From NCBI GenBank assembly GCA_019843655.1, contig JACDQD010000002.1, positions 320,585-384,584 of the forward strand: a DNA stretch of 64,000 nt, read 5' to 3'. Within the stretch, counting starts at the first letter, position 1; every line of letters starts with the position of its first letter. The notes under the pieces are model-generated. The model saw only the letters and a list, made by a program, of their open reading frames with translations. It did no database searches and had not been told where the DNA came from. The DNA is from Lethocerus indicus (taxonomy: Eukaryota > Arthropoda > Insecta > Hemiptera > Belostomatidae). The position numbers were made by a program, and so were the translations under genes. Positions 33,432 to 46,050 of this stretch are shown here, in pieces.

Positions 33432-34230
33432 CCCCCTCCCCCGCCGCCCCCGTATATATTCGTGTATCGGACGAATTCACGCCCGTCGGATTGTTAAAAT
33501 TCCCGAACCGCCTTGGAATTTTACCAACTGACCGCTGGAAATTGCGGTCGGTCTGCGACACCCGCCGAAACACGTTCCCGTGGGAAAAACCGTAGCGGTT
33601 ATTTACGTCGATTTGTATTCGACGCTCCGGCCCATCGTCGGGGAATATAGCGACGGAGTGAGGGCCGGCGGAAGGGCCGACTTTCTCGGCGAAAGGAAAT
33701 GAAATGGAAGCGAAACGAAATGAAATACTCGCGATGCAAGTTTATATATATATATAGATATTTCATCCCCCGTTTCTTTCCCCTACAGCCCTGTCCGTCT
33801 GTATCCAACAGCCCGCGCCACTCCAATATTCTTCGGCCGACGTCCACGAGGCGCCGTAGACGAGGCGGAGTCAAATATGCCGCCGGCTTATCTTTCAAAA
33901 CGAGGGCCGGAAAGAGGAAGGGAAAGAAGAAAGGGCGCGACAGTGAGGTGCAGCAAGGGCCGGGGTAGGACCGGCCGACATTATTGAGACGACGACGACG
34001 ACGACGACTCCACGTCCAGTTTATGTATTTGGCCTTCATTCGTATGCAAGGGGAGTTGGCGGCCATCTCGCCTTCTTCCGCCCCTTCTTCGTGTATCCAA
34101 TATAGTTTTATAAAGGAAACGGAATTGGGGACGCGACAGTATTTCCCTTTTTGCATATCGTATCTTGATCCCATTGATGCGAGGCCGGGGCCAGATTAAA
34201 CAAATGCGACGACAGCTCATTTATTTTTTC
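33432..34230. other. Non-genic stretch with an unusually long minus frame
   Basis: The minus strand is open for 191 codons (33599-34174). The product is basic, with arginine-rich and serine-repeat segments from a (GAC)n tract at 33987-34009. No domain was recognised and two shorter plus frames overlap it. I regard it as probably non-coding. Confidence 0.4.
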
Positions 34231-34700
34231 ACCTTTTATTATTTTATTTATACAATCAATTATAGCCTAATCGTGTGTACAAGTGTTGAGTGTATGTTTC
34301 TCGCTCGAATGACTCGATAAAAGAAACCATCGGCGGCGGGGTATAATGGATGAATAAGGGAGGAAAGGGACTGAACAGGAGTGGCTTGGGATGAGGAGAA
34401 AGGGGCGGGAGTGGAACTTCGGGAACCGGGATTTTGTCGGGACTTCGTCGACTGTCGGGGTATGTTGAGGTCATTATGGATTTATTCGGTTAGAAACATA
34501 CCCCCGGGGGGGAGCATTAAGGATGGTGCGAAGGACTTTTGACTGGAATCTCTGGATTTCTTGGCGGAACCCAGCCTAGTTCTATTCCGTAAGTCCGTGT
34601 CGGGTTTAATATGGATTTGTATATTGTCAGTTTGTTGTCTATTGTAAGTTTTGTATGTCCTTTTCAAAGGAGGTCTCGACAGTCCAAATTTCCTAATTTG
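34231..34700 (-). mobile_element. Jockey-like LINE 3' fragment (family 2, first subfamily)
   Basis: Starts with a degenerate 3' UTR (ATTTTATTTATACAATCAAT). Minus frames read FHSRPL-type and VPLPPLSPHPKPLLFSPFP pieces, and GSAKKSRDSSQKSFAPSLM. Shares YKTYNRQQTDNIQIHI with 25737-26010. G/C run at 34500-34513. Confidence 0.8.
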
Positions 34701-37477
34701 GAATTCATTAACACAGTCAATAGCAGAGTCAATAGCACAGTGGCGGTGTGTCGTGAATTATCCGAAACTGCAGTGCTGAGCCCGGGATAAATTGTTCAAT
34801 CAATATAGTCGGCCCGGTAATAGATTTCTTTGGAACTTCGGCAAACTTCAAAACGAGAACTTAATTTTCGTCGAACATTGTCAATTCATTCCAAGGGTGG
34901 CCGCGGTGTTGGGGCGGTGGCGGTGGCGGGGGGGGGGTGGAACTTGGTAGTTTTGTCAAGTTCAATACTAAGTTTGATGTTGAATAGGTAGGTAGTGGGG
35001 TTGGTGGGGGGGAGGGGCGGTAGTAGGGGTCGTCGCTGGAGGTGACCGCAACGCTGGAAATTTCCAGTCTCTAAATGAAATAGTCGCAAAGTTATTTTAG
35101 CCGCCCTTTCTGCAAAGTGTTCGGTCTCCGTAGCGTAGGACAGAAGCCCCAATTATTTGAGACTCGGGGGCCCACCCTTCACCCCCAATAAATCGCGGTC
35201 TCCCTTCAACAACAAAGGGCTCCTCCCCCTCCCCCACACCACCAAATCCCTTACTCCTTCCTACTTCATAAATGTAATTTAATATCATCTTGCCCTTTTC
35301 AACCTCTGCCGCCGTTTCGGTCTCTCCGTCCTTTGCTATCTATTACGTCCGGAGACATTTTGTTTTTTATCCCCGTCTTATATTCCGTCTACCCTTATTT
35401 CATTTAATCCTATCTCTTTATCCTTCAAAATATATACTCCGAACTCGGTGTATGAAATTATATATACGAAGTTTTTTTGTCTGAATGGCAATAAAAAAGT
35501 TTGTTACGTCCAGTTTAACTTGAAATGTGTAAAACGATCGATCTCGCTTACCGGTCAGGATGTGAATCCGGGCCCGATTAGGAAATAGAATGAGTATAAT
35601 AAACCACCCCGAATAAAAATAACTGAACTACATTAAATTAACTCTGCCGACAATGTCCTAAACCCGATAGGGCGTTAATTTCAACCACAAATCGGACTAA
35701 AGAATCGTACTCTTTTATAGATACTGGCGCTGGGCTTTCTTTCAATTTGGGGGGGTCGGGGGTTGGATTTTTACACCAACTGAATGCGTAGATCGATCAC
35801 TTTGGATACGGAATGCTTAATGGGATGACATTTTCTCAGCGAGTCTGGCTACATTTCGAGGGGCGATTTGTCCACGGCATGATGGATAGCTGCTGGAGAA
35901 TATCGGCTAAAAAGAAGATCGGCAATATTGTGAAATGGTTTTTAATCGAAGAGACCCGGGCGCCGAGGCAACCCCGTCATTTGTATGTAGGATGATACCG
36001 ATCCTTATATTTTATATTAGTAGGCGTTGGAAAATTGTCACGGAAGATGGATGGGGGGCGTTTAGCGCTATTGAGGCCCCGAACGCTGGTAATGCGGGAG
36101 ACCCCCTCTGGGGGTGGGTTTTTCGGGGCCCCCTTTTACCATTGATTTATTCCAGTGTCCCCTCCATAGTTCCAGTTCCAGTTGCAGGATACGGACAATT
36201 TATGAGCGCCGCCACCTCATGCCGCGGCGCGAAAAGTACAAACTTATTCTTCAACTGCCCCAACTGTACGATATCTGCGAGGATACGGCGGGTGTATATT
36301 GTAAATTTGAAGACAATATTGTATTTGTAGATTGATTGAATTGGCGAGGCATTTAAATGTCGTGGTCCCAAAACGGACGGATTTATGACGCTTCTTACTG
36401 TTGGTACACGATTTAAATAAAATTACGATTTTGGAAAAAAAAATGGAATACAGAAAAATAATGTAAACAGAAATTAACTGGTAATTCGTCTCGGAGAAAA
36501 AAAACCCATTAAATTAACATAAAACAACTGAGAATTGTAGAAACAAGGATTCTTTCGTAAGCTTGTTGTTGGGGGGACTTAGGAATGGAGTAAAGAATGT
36601 TGTACTTAACAAGGCAGTAAAGAAGTTCGGGGGTGGGGGTGGGAGGGGTAAAGGGGCGCTGCAGGTACAAGCCTCACTGTATCGGGAATTCTATTTAGGA
36701 GTTCCCCCACGTTCCCTTTTTTTGGGAATGTCCTCAGTAATCGTTTCTCTAACCAGAAGCTAACTCACTCACTTACTCACTGAGCACAGTGCTGCAGATG
36801 GGAAAAAAAAAAAAGAAACAACACTTTCCCGATCTGAAATAACGATCCGGGCCTACGATTTACCGAAATATCGACTGTCAAATAATAAAATTTATTTATG
36901 GTAATTGTCGGGCGAACTGGATTTTTTCCTCGCACCTTTCTGTAGGTCCCGTCAAAAGCTTTGAAACGGTACAGGGCCAAAGTGCAGAAAAACTGCAGTA
37001 TTTTCAAAAGTGTTAACGCCAGAATACTGCACGAACAATTGGCACCGCAGATTGGACTTTATTTCACTCGAATTACAGTGCATCGAAGAGGATTCTTCAG
37101 CAACAGAACTGATCCGATTAAATGTAACGACGAATGCCCAAAAAGTGGCAGAATCAATATTCATGTAACACGCCTGGAATTAGTGTTGGCTGGAACGAAG
37201 ACCGGTCTTCGAAAAATATCTACGATGTAAAAAGGCGTCCGCAGGACGATTGGTATTCGCTTGGGAAGGCCGACGATAATACGAGTCAAGTGCAAAAAGA
37301 ATAAAGTGCAATAAGTGGGCGGCGGTGGGGGTCGGGAGTTAGGCGACCCAGAGTGGGGCTAGAGCTGAAGTTCATTGCACTTATCAAAGTTTAGACGCAC
37401 TTCGCCCAGTTCGACTCGCTTCTTCGCTGGGAGGTCGAACAAACTTTCGATTTTCCAGGATAATATCGTCACCTTAT
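34701..37477. other. Long non-genic stretch
   Basis: G-rich patches at 34913-34940 and 36628-36650, and a C-rich one at 35224-35240. Frames 35935-36330 (131 aa) and 36961-37230 (89 aa) have no recognisable domain. Confidence 0.5.
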
Positions 37478-37803
37478 ACCAATTAAGTGGATATAATTGC
37501 GGATATAATTAATCGACAATTGACATCTTTGCAGAGATAAGATTCTTCGGTACTCTATTATTTGGTCCTTTCTGAAACATTCAGTATCGAAATTGCATAA
37601 TTAGACACTGTGAACCGAAAGTGAGCACTTTCTTCTCTTATTATCGCAAAGTTGTCAATTCCCGACAGGTTCATAAAAAAGTTGTACCCCGAATCGATAA
37701 TTTCAGATCGCCATAGTTCGACGAAGGTAAATTGCAGTTGTATATAAAAATATGTACAACGCCACTTGTCGGTGAATTCCGCAATTACTTAGTTGCCAAC
37801 CCA
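37478..37803. mobile_element. mariner (mellifera-like) MITE C3
   Basis: Right end GAATTCCGCAATTACTTAG then TTGCCAACCC is intact. The left is diverged (AATTAAGTGGATATAATTGC). Shared internal blocks with C1 and C4 include GGTCCTTTCTGAAACATTC and TGTACAACGCCACTTG. No HTH codons remain in frame. Confidence 0.8.
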
Positions 37804-39702
37804 ATATATATATATTACCAATAAAATACACTTCTAAGTTAATTGAAATTTAAAAAAAACTGACAGACAATAGAGAACTGAGAAGTTGCTGAATTAGTCG
37901 ATTGAAAATAATGAAAAATATTTGTAACAAACTGTAGTAAAATGTGTAGAAAATTGTGTTTCATTCCGAAATTTGTCTGTATACCTTATCGTTACGCGCA
38001 TGTGTAAAACCGTTGTCCGGGGTTTTCAAATCAATTTTCTCATATATATTATTTATCTCTGCGAGTGCTGATAACACACTCGAAATGTTTGGTAAAGCCC
38101 CGGGAATATTCTCCCTGAGGAACCGACAGTCGGTTTCCGAACACTTCTTACCGATTCTTACGACGGTTATTATTCTACTGCCGTGGGCCTAATGGCTAAT
38201 GGATGTCGTGATAAGGGCCTATTTAAAACAAAAGAAAAAAATATATATATATATATATCGATGATGCCCCAACGAACGGACCTTATTGTAGGACACGCGA
38301 GCGGTGACAACCCTCCCTAAAATATGACTACCAGAGACAGTATCATTTCTTTTTTTCATTCACGCATTTTTCATTTTTCAGTGAACGCTTATTAGGAAAA
38401 TTTAGGCCGTATTTTTCTGCCGGCAATAATTCTTCTAGACGATATTTCCCCGATTAAATAAATAGACCTTTAACCGAATAATCGAGATTTGCAAACGCAT
38501 TATTTTCATAATATCGTAAATTCGATTTAAATCAACCAACAGGCAACAGGTTATCGGTTATCGATTTCGAGTAATTTTTTTCGGTCCGGTAAAATTGACA
38601 AATTAATAAACCCGACGGTATCGTATTGATTGTCTTAGCCTGGCGAATTGATTGGCCCAATCGAAACTTTTCTATTTTTTATAACTTTTACAGTTATAGG
38701 TGAAATCGGTGGAACCCCCTATAGCTCCATATCGGTTTTAATATGGATTTGTGTACTGTCAATTTGTTACTGTAAGGCCAATTTCGACGTACGTTTCTGG
38801 CCTTGAGAGTAAAAAATTTTCTGTTTTAAGTCGATTATTTCGATTCCGCGAAATTGACCTATGTGCGGGAGAGAGAAATGGAAACTAATTTTAAACGGAA
38901 ATTCGTTTGAAAGTACTTTCTGGGTCGATTCTTCGTGGCCAATAAAATTTTTTTTCCGGCGCCTAATTGATCTTTGTCTGAATTCTATTAAAGACGTTCT
39001 AGATTAGCTCAACAGGGGGGGTGTTACAATTTGAATTCTGTCAGGATTGAAACCACGATGCATGATGCACCAAAAAGCAATTTTTTCAGTTTGCAGACTC
39101 AGTAAATCTAGCGCAATTTCGCATCATTTGATACGAAGACTTTCGGGTCCTTCTTTCTCATTTCACGGACACGTACACACTAGGAATTTAGGTATATATT
39201 TAACGTTTAGCTTGGGACATTAGGTATTGTAGGGCCCGCATTGTACACACGGCTTAGCTAATCGGCCTAATTCTTCGGCCCGTCAATAAATCGCGTATCG
39301 CGTTCCGTTCTGCCGGAAAGCGGTCCTTTTATAATAGTTCCGTTTTCGCCGGCTTTTCGGTCCGACATCGATTGCCGCGGTCCTCACTTAGCCCCGGTGA
39401 CTTACGACGGCAGCCAGCGGCCCGTATCCACCGCCGACGAGGATCACACCCTACCGTCCGCTTTCAAATTTTCGCCGAAGATTTCGTGGAGAGAATCACT
39501 CGTCTTCTGCCCAGATTCCCCGTAAAGCTTTATTAGGAGACTGGGCTTAAAAATCTTCCGTGTCCCGTCCACACTTTGTTCCATGAGCTATTCAACAAGA
39601 AATACATTTCAAGTGGCGAACCGCCACTGCTGAAACCGTTCCATTATGAACGAAAGATGGGATTCCAGTAGGCGTTACTTCGCCCGAAACAACATTTGAA
39701 AT
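37804..39702. other. Long non-genic stretch
   Basis: TA tract at about 38242-38259. A LINE remnant is listed separately at 38715-38830. Nothing else recognised. Confidence 0.5.
38715..38830 (-). mobile_element. Short LINE remnant (family 2, second subfamily)
   Basis: ATATGGATTTGTGTACTGTC then GCCAATTTCGACGTACG match the 5'-most part of the other fragments. Truncated on both sides. Confidence 0.55.
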
Positions 39703-40023
39703 ATTGGGTTGGCAACTAATTAATTGCGTAATTCACCGACAAGCGGAGTTGTACATATTTTTAAGTACCGCAACATCTTTGCACAGATATGATTTTTTGA
39801 TGCGTTATTATTCGGTCCCGATTTTTCATTGAAAGACGATGAACGCGTTCAGGACGTCCGGTGGAGGTCGACGATGACCGAATAAAGGCCGTTGTTGAAG
39901 TTGAATGTATCTTGTACGTTCGTTGAAAACCGTCTACGGCTCATCCGTGCAAAGATGTTGACCTAATTAATAATAATATAAAACGCCACTTGCTGTCGGT
40001 GAATTCCGCAATTACTTAGTTGT
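39703..40023 (+). mobile_element. mariner (mellifera-like) derivative C4 with HTH codons
   Basis: Left end TTGGGTTGGCAACTAATTAA (39703-39722) and right end AATTCCGCAATTACTTAGTT. Codons 39849-39899 read SGRPVEVDDDRIKAVVE without interruption. This is the canonical linker between the two helix-turn-helix units of mariner transposase. The rest of the protein is deleted. It shows that the extra GG in C1 is a secondary insertion. Confidence 0.85.
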
Positions 40024-42431
40024 ATAGCCGATAAACGAATTCGATTATTTCGGTTGCTAACGAATACAACCAATTTCCTTGAATGTAATAACAGACGGTT
40101 CAGACTGGGCGGAATGATAAAGTTTATCGGATGATTTAGAATGCGGACCGAAACCGGGTTTACCGCCAAACGATCATTGTAGAAACGGATTGGTGAACAA
40201 GATTCAACTGGGTTAATGGGAATGGACCCATTATGGGCTCCTCCCCGCTCCAATATCACCGGTGTAGACATCGGTTTCTTATTATTAGTTGTAGAACTCG
40301 TCGTTATCCCTTATTGGATAATCGAACGGTGACTAATGCACAAAGTGAATAGTTTTACTGCCGTTTTAGGCAATAAACTGATTTAATTTCTGCTCTCACT
40401 GGGCGAATTTCTGGGCTCTAATCAAGACTATTTGGGAAAGCGGAAGCCGAATTGAGCGGACGGCCGTTCCGTCCGTTCAAATCGAAAGTTCGACTTCGAG
40501 TTGTGCCTGATTAAATATGTTTTACTGGTCGATATTTACACACTTTGCTTGTCCACGGCCTTCGCGTACAAAAGCATAATTTACATACGAATACGAATGT
40601 TGGGCCGTGTAAATAGGGAGGGGGGGATTTGGGCGCGAGGAGCGCAAGTCCCCTCACGGCCTGGGGCTTTATCAACCGGCCGAAAGATGTCATGACAGGA
40701 CGTTTTTCTGTATCCTCCTCCCTGTAAGTAGTTAAATCGTGACTTAGTAGGAAGCGTACCGGCAGGACAGTTCTGCCCCGACGATTCGATTATATCCTCA
40801 ACATCGTCGGGAATTATTTATTTAAGATATTCCATTAGCGATAAGCTGTTAGTAATGTGATTTGCGTTCTGAACAGTTTCAGGAACGGAGAGTTAGCACT
40901 TTCCTAGAGCAATCCTCTATATATCTTTCGTCGGTCAGGATATCCTCAATAAACAAATCTTCAGGACCTACTGGACCCTACTGTGTATACACTGCCGATA
41001 TTCCTCAACGACTTTATGCTATCTTATGCTATCGTGTAACATTCAGTCAGTGACGGTACAGCAAGCAGAAGTACAACAACCGGATAGAAGGTCGTAAACT
41101 TCGGTAAACTAACTGGAATTCAATAGAGTTTCAGTCAACAACAGTATTGTATCGCGGCGGTGGGTTATAAGGCCGCCATTGACAAACAGAATGCGGCCGT
41201 ATGCAATGAGATTGGATTCCTGGGCAGAGGTGAGATTGGAGGGAGAAATTCCTGAAATCCAAATCACCGGTAACTCGGGTCCATCCTTGAGTCGGTTTCT
41301 CCTGACGGTCGTCGTCCGCAATAATACAAGCGGTGGCCCAAACGAAACGGTATTTATGCCGAGTATTTCTACGTTTTTTTTTTTCTTTTCTTAAAATACC
41401 GTCCCGAATTCACGATAAAATTGGATTCGGCGAAGGCTCCATTCAATCGCCAATCATTCAATATTGGAACATGTTTCGCCGGCCGAATTCGCGGGTCTAT
41501 TTTATGGAGCCTGGATCCAAACTCGCCCCTTCCACAACCTTATTCCGCACCCGAGCCATATTACGAATTAACGCGTCTGTAGCCCCGGTACAGGCGGTTT
41601 TAAAATATTCATAAGGTCGAGGGTAAAGGAGGGCGGGACGGGGGGGTGGGCGCTCCTAAATCCCGGCAACACCCCCCCATCATTCCAAACACTCTAAGTG
41701 ATTCCATCCACCGCTGTCTCGTTTCACCGATAGGAGAAAGGCGTACATTTCCGTTGCACAGATATAATTTTCCGATTTAAAGGGCCCCGCTGTCGGCGAA
41801 TTGATCTGTGCGTATTTTTCCGCAGTATCGACCGATCACCGATCGCGGCCGTTAAAGTCCAGTTGATTGGGGGGAAGCCCAGCATAAACACAGCACTTCA
41901 GCAACGGTCAAACCGCCGGAATTGAGGACCGGTAACGTGGCACGGTTCGCCCAATGCTCGTCTACAGAGGCGGGACCCGGAGGAACACGTTCCCGGTAGT
42001 GTCCTCCCGAAGAAGAAGAAGAAGAAGAAGAGGATGAAGCAGGATCACGTCCTGCCAGTCAGACCACTGTGTGATCAGGCCGGAAGAACCTGTTCAGAGA
42101 TCACTTAACCCCGTGAGGACGGAGGCTTTTCCTCTCCGAGGTCCCCTAGGATGATCCTCCTATTTATACAAGATTATAAAAGGATTGGTGAAGACATCAC
42201 GAAGAAATGAGAAGAGAGATACGTCATAAAGTGCCGTCCACCGGGCGGCTTCATTATCGGGAGAAGCGGCTAAAAACGTCAAAAAATATCCGCAAGTGTA
42301 CCCACAGCAATAAAAATTTATTTTTGTAAAATTTTTTGATAAAAATCGATTGAAAACACCCTGTTATATGCGCCGGGCGGGACGCGCATGAAGGGTGCAA
42401 CCTAAGGCACCCCCTGAGGCAGTTTCCGGTT
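40024..42431. other. Long non-genic stretch
   Basis: A (GAA)n tract at 42009-42031 and a G/C-rich patch at 41640-41680. Open frames below 105 aa on both strands, no motif. Confidence 0.5.
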
Positions 42432-42556
42432 GGTTCGAGTGACAGTGACGCCCAAAACAGCGTCCCGAAGCGCCGAAAGTGGCTAACAGAGCGCTACTGA
42501 AGACGGGGCGAGCGGCCGAAACCGGTCCCTTCCAACCCCTAGCGGAGTATCGTGAA
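42432..42556. repeat. Foldback half-copy A10
   Basis: Right arm only: GCTACTGAAGACGGGGCGAG then CGGCCGAAACCGGTCC, and a shortened outer end CCAACCCCTAGCGG. The left arm is absent. Confidence 0.7.
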
Positions 42557-43226
42557 TAGACAAATTTTGACGTTGCGCATGGAATCTGCCGGGTTGCATT
42601 CGAGAAAGGTTCGATGCAGTTAATGCACTTGCGAGTACAAAATTTTGACCTGAACTGTAGTTTTCCGATACAAAAAATAATCTCTGTCTGTATTTCTCCA
42701 CTCATCGTTTAACTTATATAAGTCCTTTTAAAACGAAAAAATATCCCCGCTGTATTTACAAACCTTTTACAAATTGTTCACTCTGCGGAACGTTCGTTCA
42801 ACCGGTTTCGAAACCAAAAACCGAAAATTCATATACATGACACTTTCGCCCTTTCTCGTTCCCACAGACGTTGGACGATTTTCATTTAGTGTCCCAACAC
42901 TTATAGTGGATTATGTAGACGCGTTTACGCAGTTCTAATTACAAGTAGTGTATTATTTCGAGACTCCTTCTGCGATATGCCGCAGAGATGGGGGAAATCG
43001 TGCGATGGGGTAAATTTAAAAACCGGTTTCCTAAAAGGATCTCCTTTTTTTTTCCAATTGTTCGCGAGGTCCATCAGCGCGTATAATTCGACGACCGAAC
43101 TGTCCAAGTCAACAATGGATTCGTTCGATCGGAAAGCGACGGCTTAGAGGGCCCGGCTTCAGTCTATTCGATAATGAACGTTAAACGCTGTTGAAAATTC
43201 TTTTTCTCCCAAAACGTATTTCACTT
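42557..43226. other. Non-genic stretch
   Basis: Nothing recognised. Confidence 0.4.
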
Positions 43227-43481
43227 ACGGTAAGGTTTGCGGTGTTTCTGTCTCCTCTCGCCGGTTTCGGCCGCTCGCCATCTTCAGTAGCGGTGCTGTT
43301 AGTAACTTTCGGCACTTTGGACGCTTTTCTGGGCATACTAACTGCCCACTGTCACTGTCGCTTGTACTGTCTAACTCTGTATTGACTAGCTACTGAAGAT
43401 GGCGAGCGGCCGAAACCGGTCTAGCAGAAGGCCATAAACCTACGGTATTCCAACCCCTCCGAGACCACAAAACAGGTATCT
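43227..43481. repeat. Foldback repeat, copy A11 with outer end
   Basis: The left arm lacks the GGTCTTTTGCTAGACC block (deleted between CTCTCGCCGG and TTTCGGCC). The right arm keeps the whole motif and ends in CAACCCCTCCGAGACCACAA then ACAGGTAT. Confidence 0.85.
43389..43425 (+). ncRNA. Hammerhead-ribozyme-like motif (right arm of A11)
   Basis: Same 37-nt arrangement as 18591-18627, with GCTA (43389-43392) and TAGC (43422-43425) closing stem I. Flanking bases (AGCTA...TAGCAG) differ from other copies. Confidence 0.6.
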
Positions 43482-45205
43482 TAATACCTATCTAAGGTAA
43501 AATTCACCGATTCACCCACCGACCGATCGATGTATCCACTAAAAAAGGCCCTATAAAGTTGAATTATTTGCATAGCAATTCGTCTTAGCTGGTCGAAAGT
43601 CGTGCCAACCATCCCGAATGGTTCTTCTCGGGGGTGGGGGTTGCGACAACTTCAAATAAATGTTTGCCGGCGCCAAACAAATTAATTCGGCTAAATTGGA
43701 GGCGGCGGGATTTGCGCGAAATAAGATGTAATAATGAAGTTGTTTATCTTGTTCCTAACAAAGGTTTATACTTGTTGTATATTTAGCTATGGACCCGCCA
43801 CCCACCCCCACCCCTAATTAGCCTGAAGACCGGGGAATGGGGGGGTGGGGGGTGGGGGGGTGGCACCCCAGTCAAGCTCTCCTTTGTTCCCGTCGTTAGA
43901 ACTAATTAGACAAAGCAATTAGCGTCGGGCGTGTCTTTTTTTCAATTTCACTATTTTTCGTCTCCACTAACGGCGTCGATTCTTGAGCCAAAAAAAAAAA
44001 TGCCCTTTGAGGGGCGGAAAATGAAATTACAGCTGGACGGTAGGAAACGAAAAAATTTTAACTGATAACACGTATAAACTCAGTTGTAATCGTTTAGACA
44101 TTGATCTTAGTTATAGGTACAGCAAAGGGTCGCTATTACAGTCCGAAATCAAGTTCCCCCCAATTATAAACTGCCTTAATTGAGACGAGCTCGCCAACTA
44201 CTCAGTCTAGAGATTGGTATTTGTATTGTATATATATCCATCAACGGACGAATTGATCCGAAAACTGATTGTTTTCGGATACGACCACTACAATTAGCCC
44301 CACCGGCGGACCTGTATCGTTCCCGGTTTCAGGAAATCGGTCGGAGAGTTGTTATTGTCGGGAAATAGATGGAAAAGCTTTTGCCGGCTGTGTCTCCATT
44401 AGGCGGGATTATCCGGGAAGAAGGCGGGCCGGCCATCTCCCACAATTGGGTCGGAGTCCATTCCCGGTTTTCCAGTCAAAATACCGAAAACGCCCCCGAC
44501 CCCCCCCCCCGCTTAGCCTTAGAACTATTAATAATAATTAAATCTCTAGGTTGACAAAATCTGTAATTCCTGTTGTGGGGAATTTTTGGTTTATGCAAAT
44601 TTCACCCCCTCAGTTTTATGATCGACCGTTGTCGGGTTTATTCGGAAAGAATACAAAACTGTAGCCGGTCCGTCTGTTGTTGAATTCCGGCTAGTTTATA
44701 GGACTTTATTAGCTCCTCTCGACCGTGTGTATTTTCAGGATGTTTTTTTTTTTATACCGGCCCCGAAGCGTTACTCGACGTAAATGTATTGTTGGCGAAC
44801 GCCCGGTTACCGTCCGAAAAGTGAATTTATAATGCCGCCCCTCGTCGATCCCGACGTAGTAGGCCGGCTCAATATACAAGATACAGACAGGTTTTATTTC
44901 TTTAAATACAAGCGATAGAACGATATACAAACGGTGATTCCTATATGCGTTCCGACCCAATTGGCCTTACTGCATTGATCGCGAATTTTTTAACAATATT
45001 GCAGTGATAATCGGGAAAATATACAATTGAAACCCGAGAACTTAAGCTACACTCGCTACGTTCGCCGGCGCACTTTGCACTTGCCACTTGGGTTCAGTGC
45101 AGTGGTCGCGAAACTCGGTGCCGGTGCACTGATCACTGGGGCACTATAACACTATACACAGCTTTCACTGCACCGTTTCACTTTCACTTTGGATGAGGGA
45201 TTCTT
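43482..45205. other. Non-genic stretch with a strong G-run cluster
   Basis: A G7-T-G6-T-G7-T-G2 run at 43839-43863 is a candidate G-quadruplex. A patch rich in CACTT/GTGCA words lies at 45070-45190. Open frames overlap on both strands, no motif. Confidence 0.5.
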
Positions 45206-45367
45206 CTAGCTGGGCGTACCTTGCGGTACGTGGAATTGAGTGGCGTTTTTGGGGTAGCCGGGGAGGAATATTGCCCCAGGGGATTTGGGTAGTTTTGCAC
45301 CTATTTTGTCTATTATTTCGTCCAGTTTAGGTCTCCTGGCTGAGTCGTGGTACGGTTCGCGTTCTTG
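45206..45367 (-). pseudogene. Unidentified reading-frame remnant
   Basis: The minus strand is open for about 52 codons ending at a stop (45206-45208): EREPYHDSARRPKLDEIIDK, then IGAKLPKSPGAIFLPGYPK, then NATQFHVPQGTPS. It is preceded in another frame by LRIDLDIPP. It looks protein-like and may be a transposon ORF remnant. I do not recognise the family. Confidence 0.35.
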
Positions 45368-45886
45368 GGGGGTATGTCGAGGTCAATACGGAGGCAGTTT
45401 CGACCTCTCATCGAACCTTTGACCTTTGACACGAGAAGACAGCACCATCTTCCCAGTTGGCTTTCTGGCTGCTGGTTAATGAGCAAAGTAAGGGAGAGAA
45501 GTAACACCACTGTCAGTAACAATTTGACAGTACGATTGTCGATGGCAAAACCAGTCTAGCAAATAATTTACTGGACTAATCTGACAAACGACTAAATTAA
45601 TACTGGTTTGTATCTGACAGTATCCGATGCTGGGGGAAAAAAAAATAACGTTCCGTCCAACTTCCGTTTTTCTATAAACGCATATTGAGTTTATCTCAGC
45701 GGCCCCCATTAACGGGCTCACGTCAATAACACTCGAAACAAATATTTTATCCATTGACGTTGAACATTACAGGACACAAGTGACCAGCGTCAGCTCGAAG
45801 GAGCTGTCAGGGTTTTTTTTCTTAAATGTTAACCAAAAGTGTCTACTTTCCGATATGTGCCACATCATTTGAAGTGCAACTAAGAC

Positions 45887-46050
45887 GGCAACTAAGTCAT
45901 TGCGTGTTTCGTCGCTGGACGGAGACGGGGCGTTATATTTGTATTTTTACGCACGTTTACATCTCCCCAAACCTATAGAGAGTATATTCTGAAATGTTTA
46001 TTACACGTCCCAACTATTCGCCGTGCTTTACCAAAAAATGCACGATATAA
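45887..46050 (-). mobile_element. Partial mini-mariner C6
   Basis: GGCAACTAAGTCATTGCG then the inner blocks GGACGGAGACGG, TTTACGCACGTTTACAT and CCAACTATTCG, matching the element at 51902-52094 in reverse complement. The other end is not seen. Confidence 0.7.
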
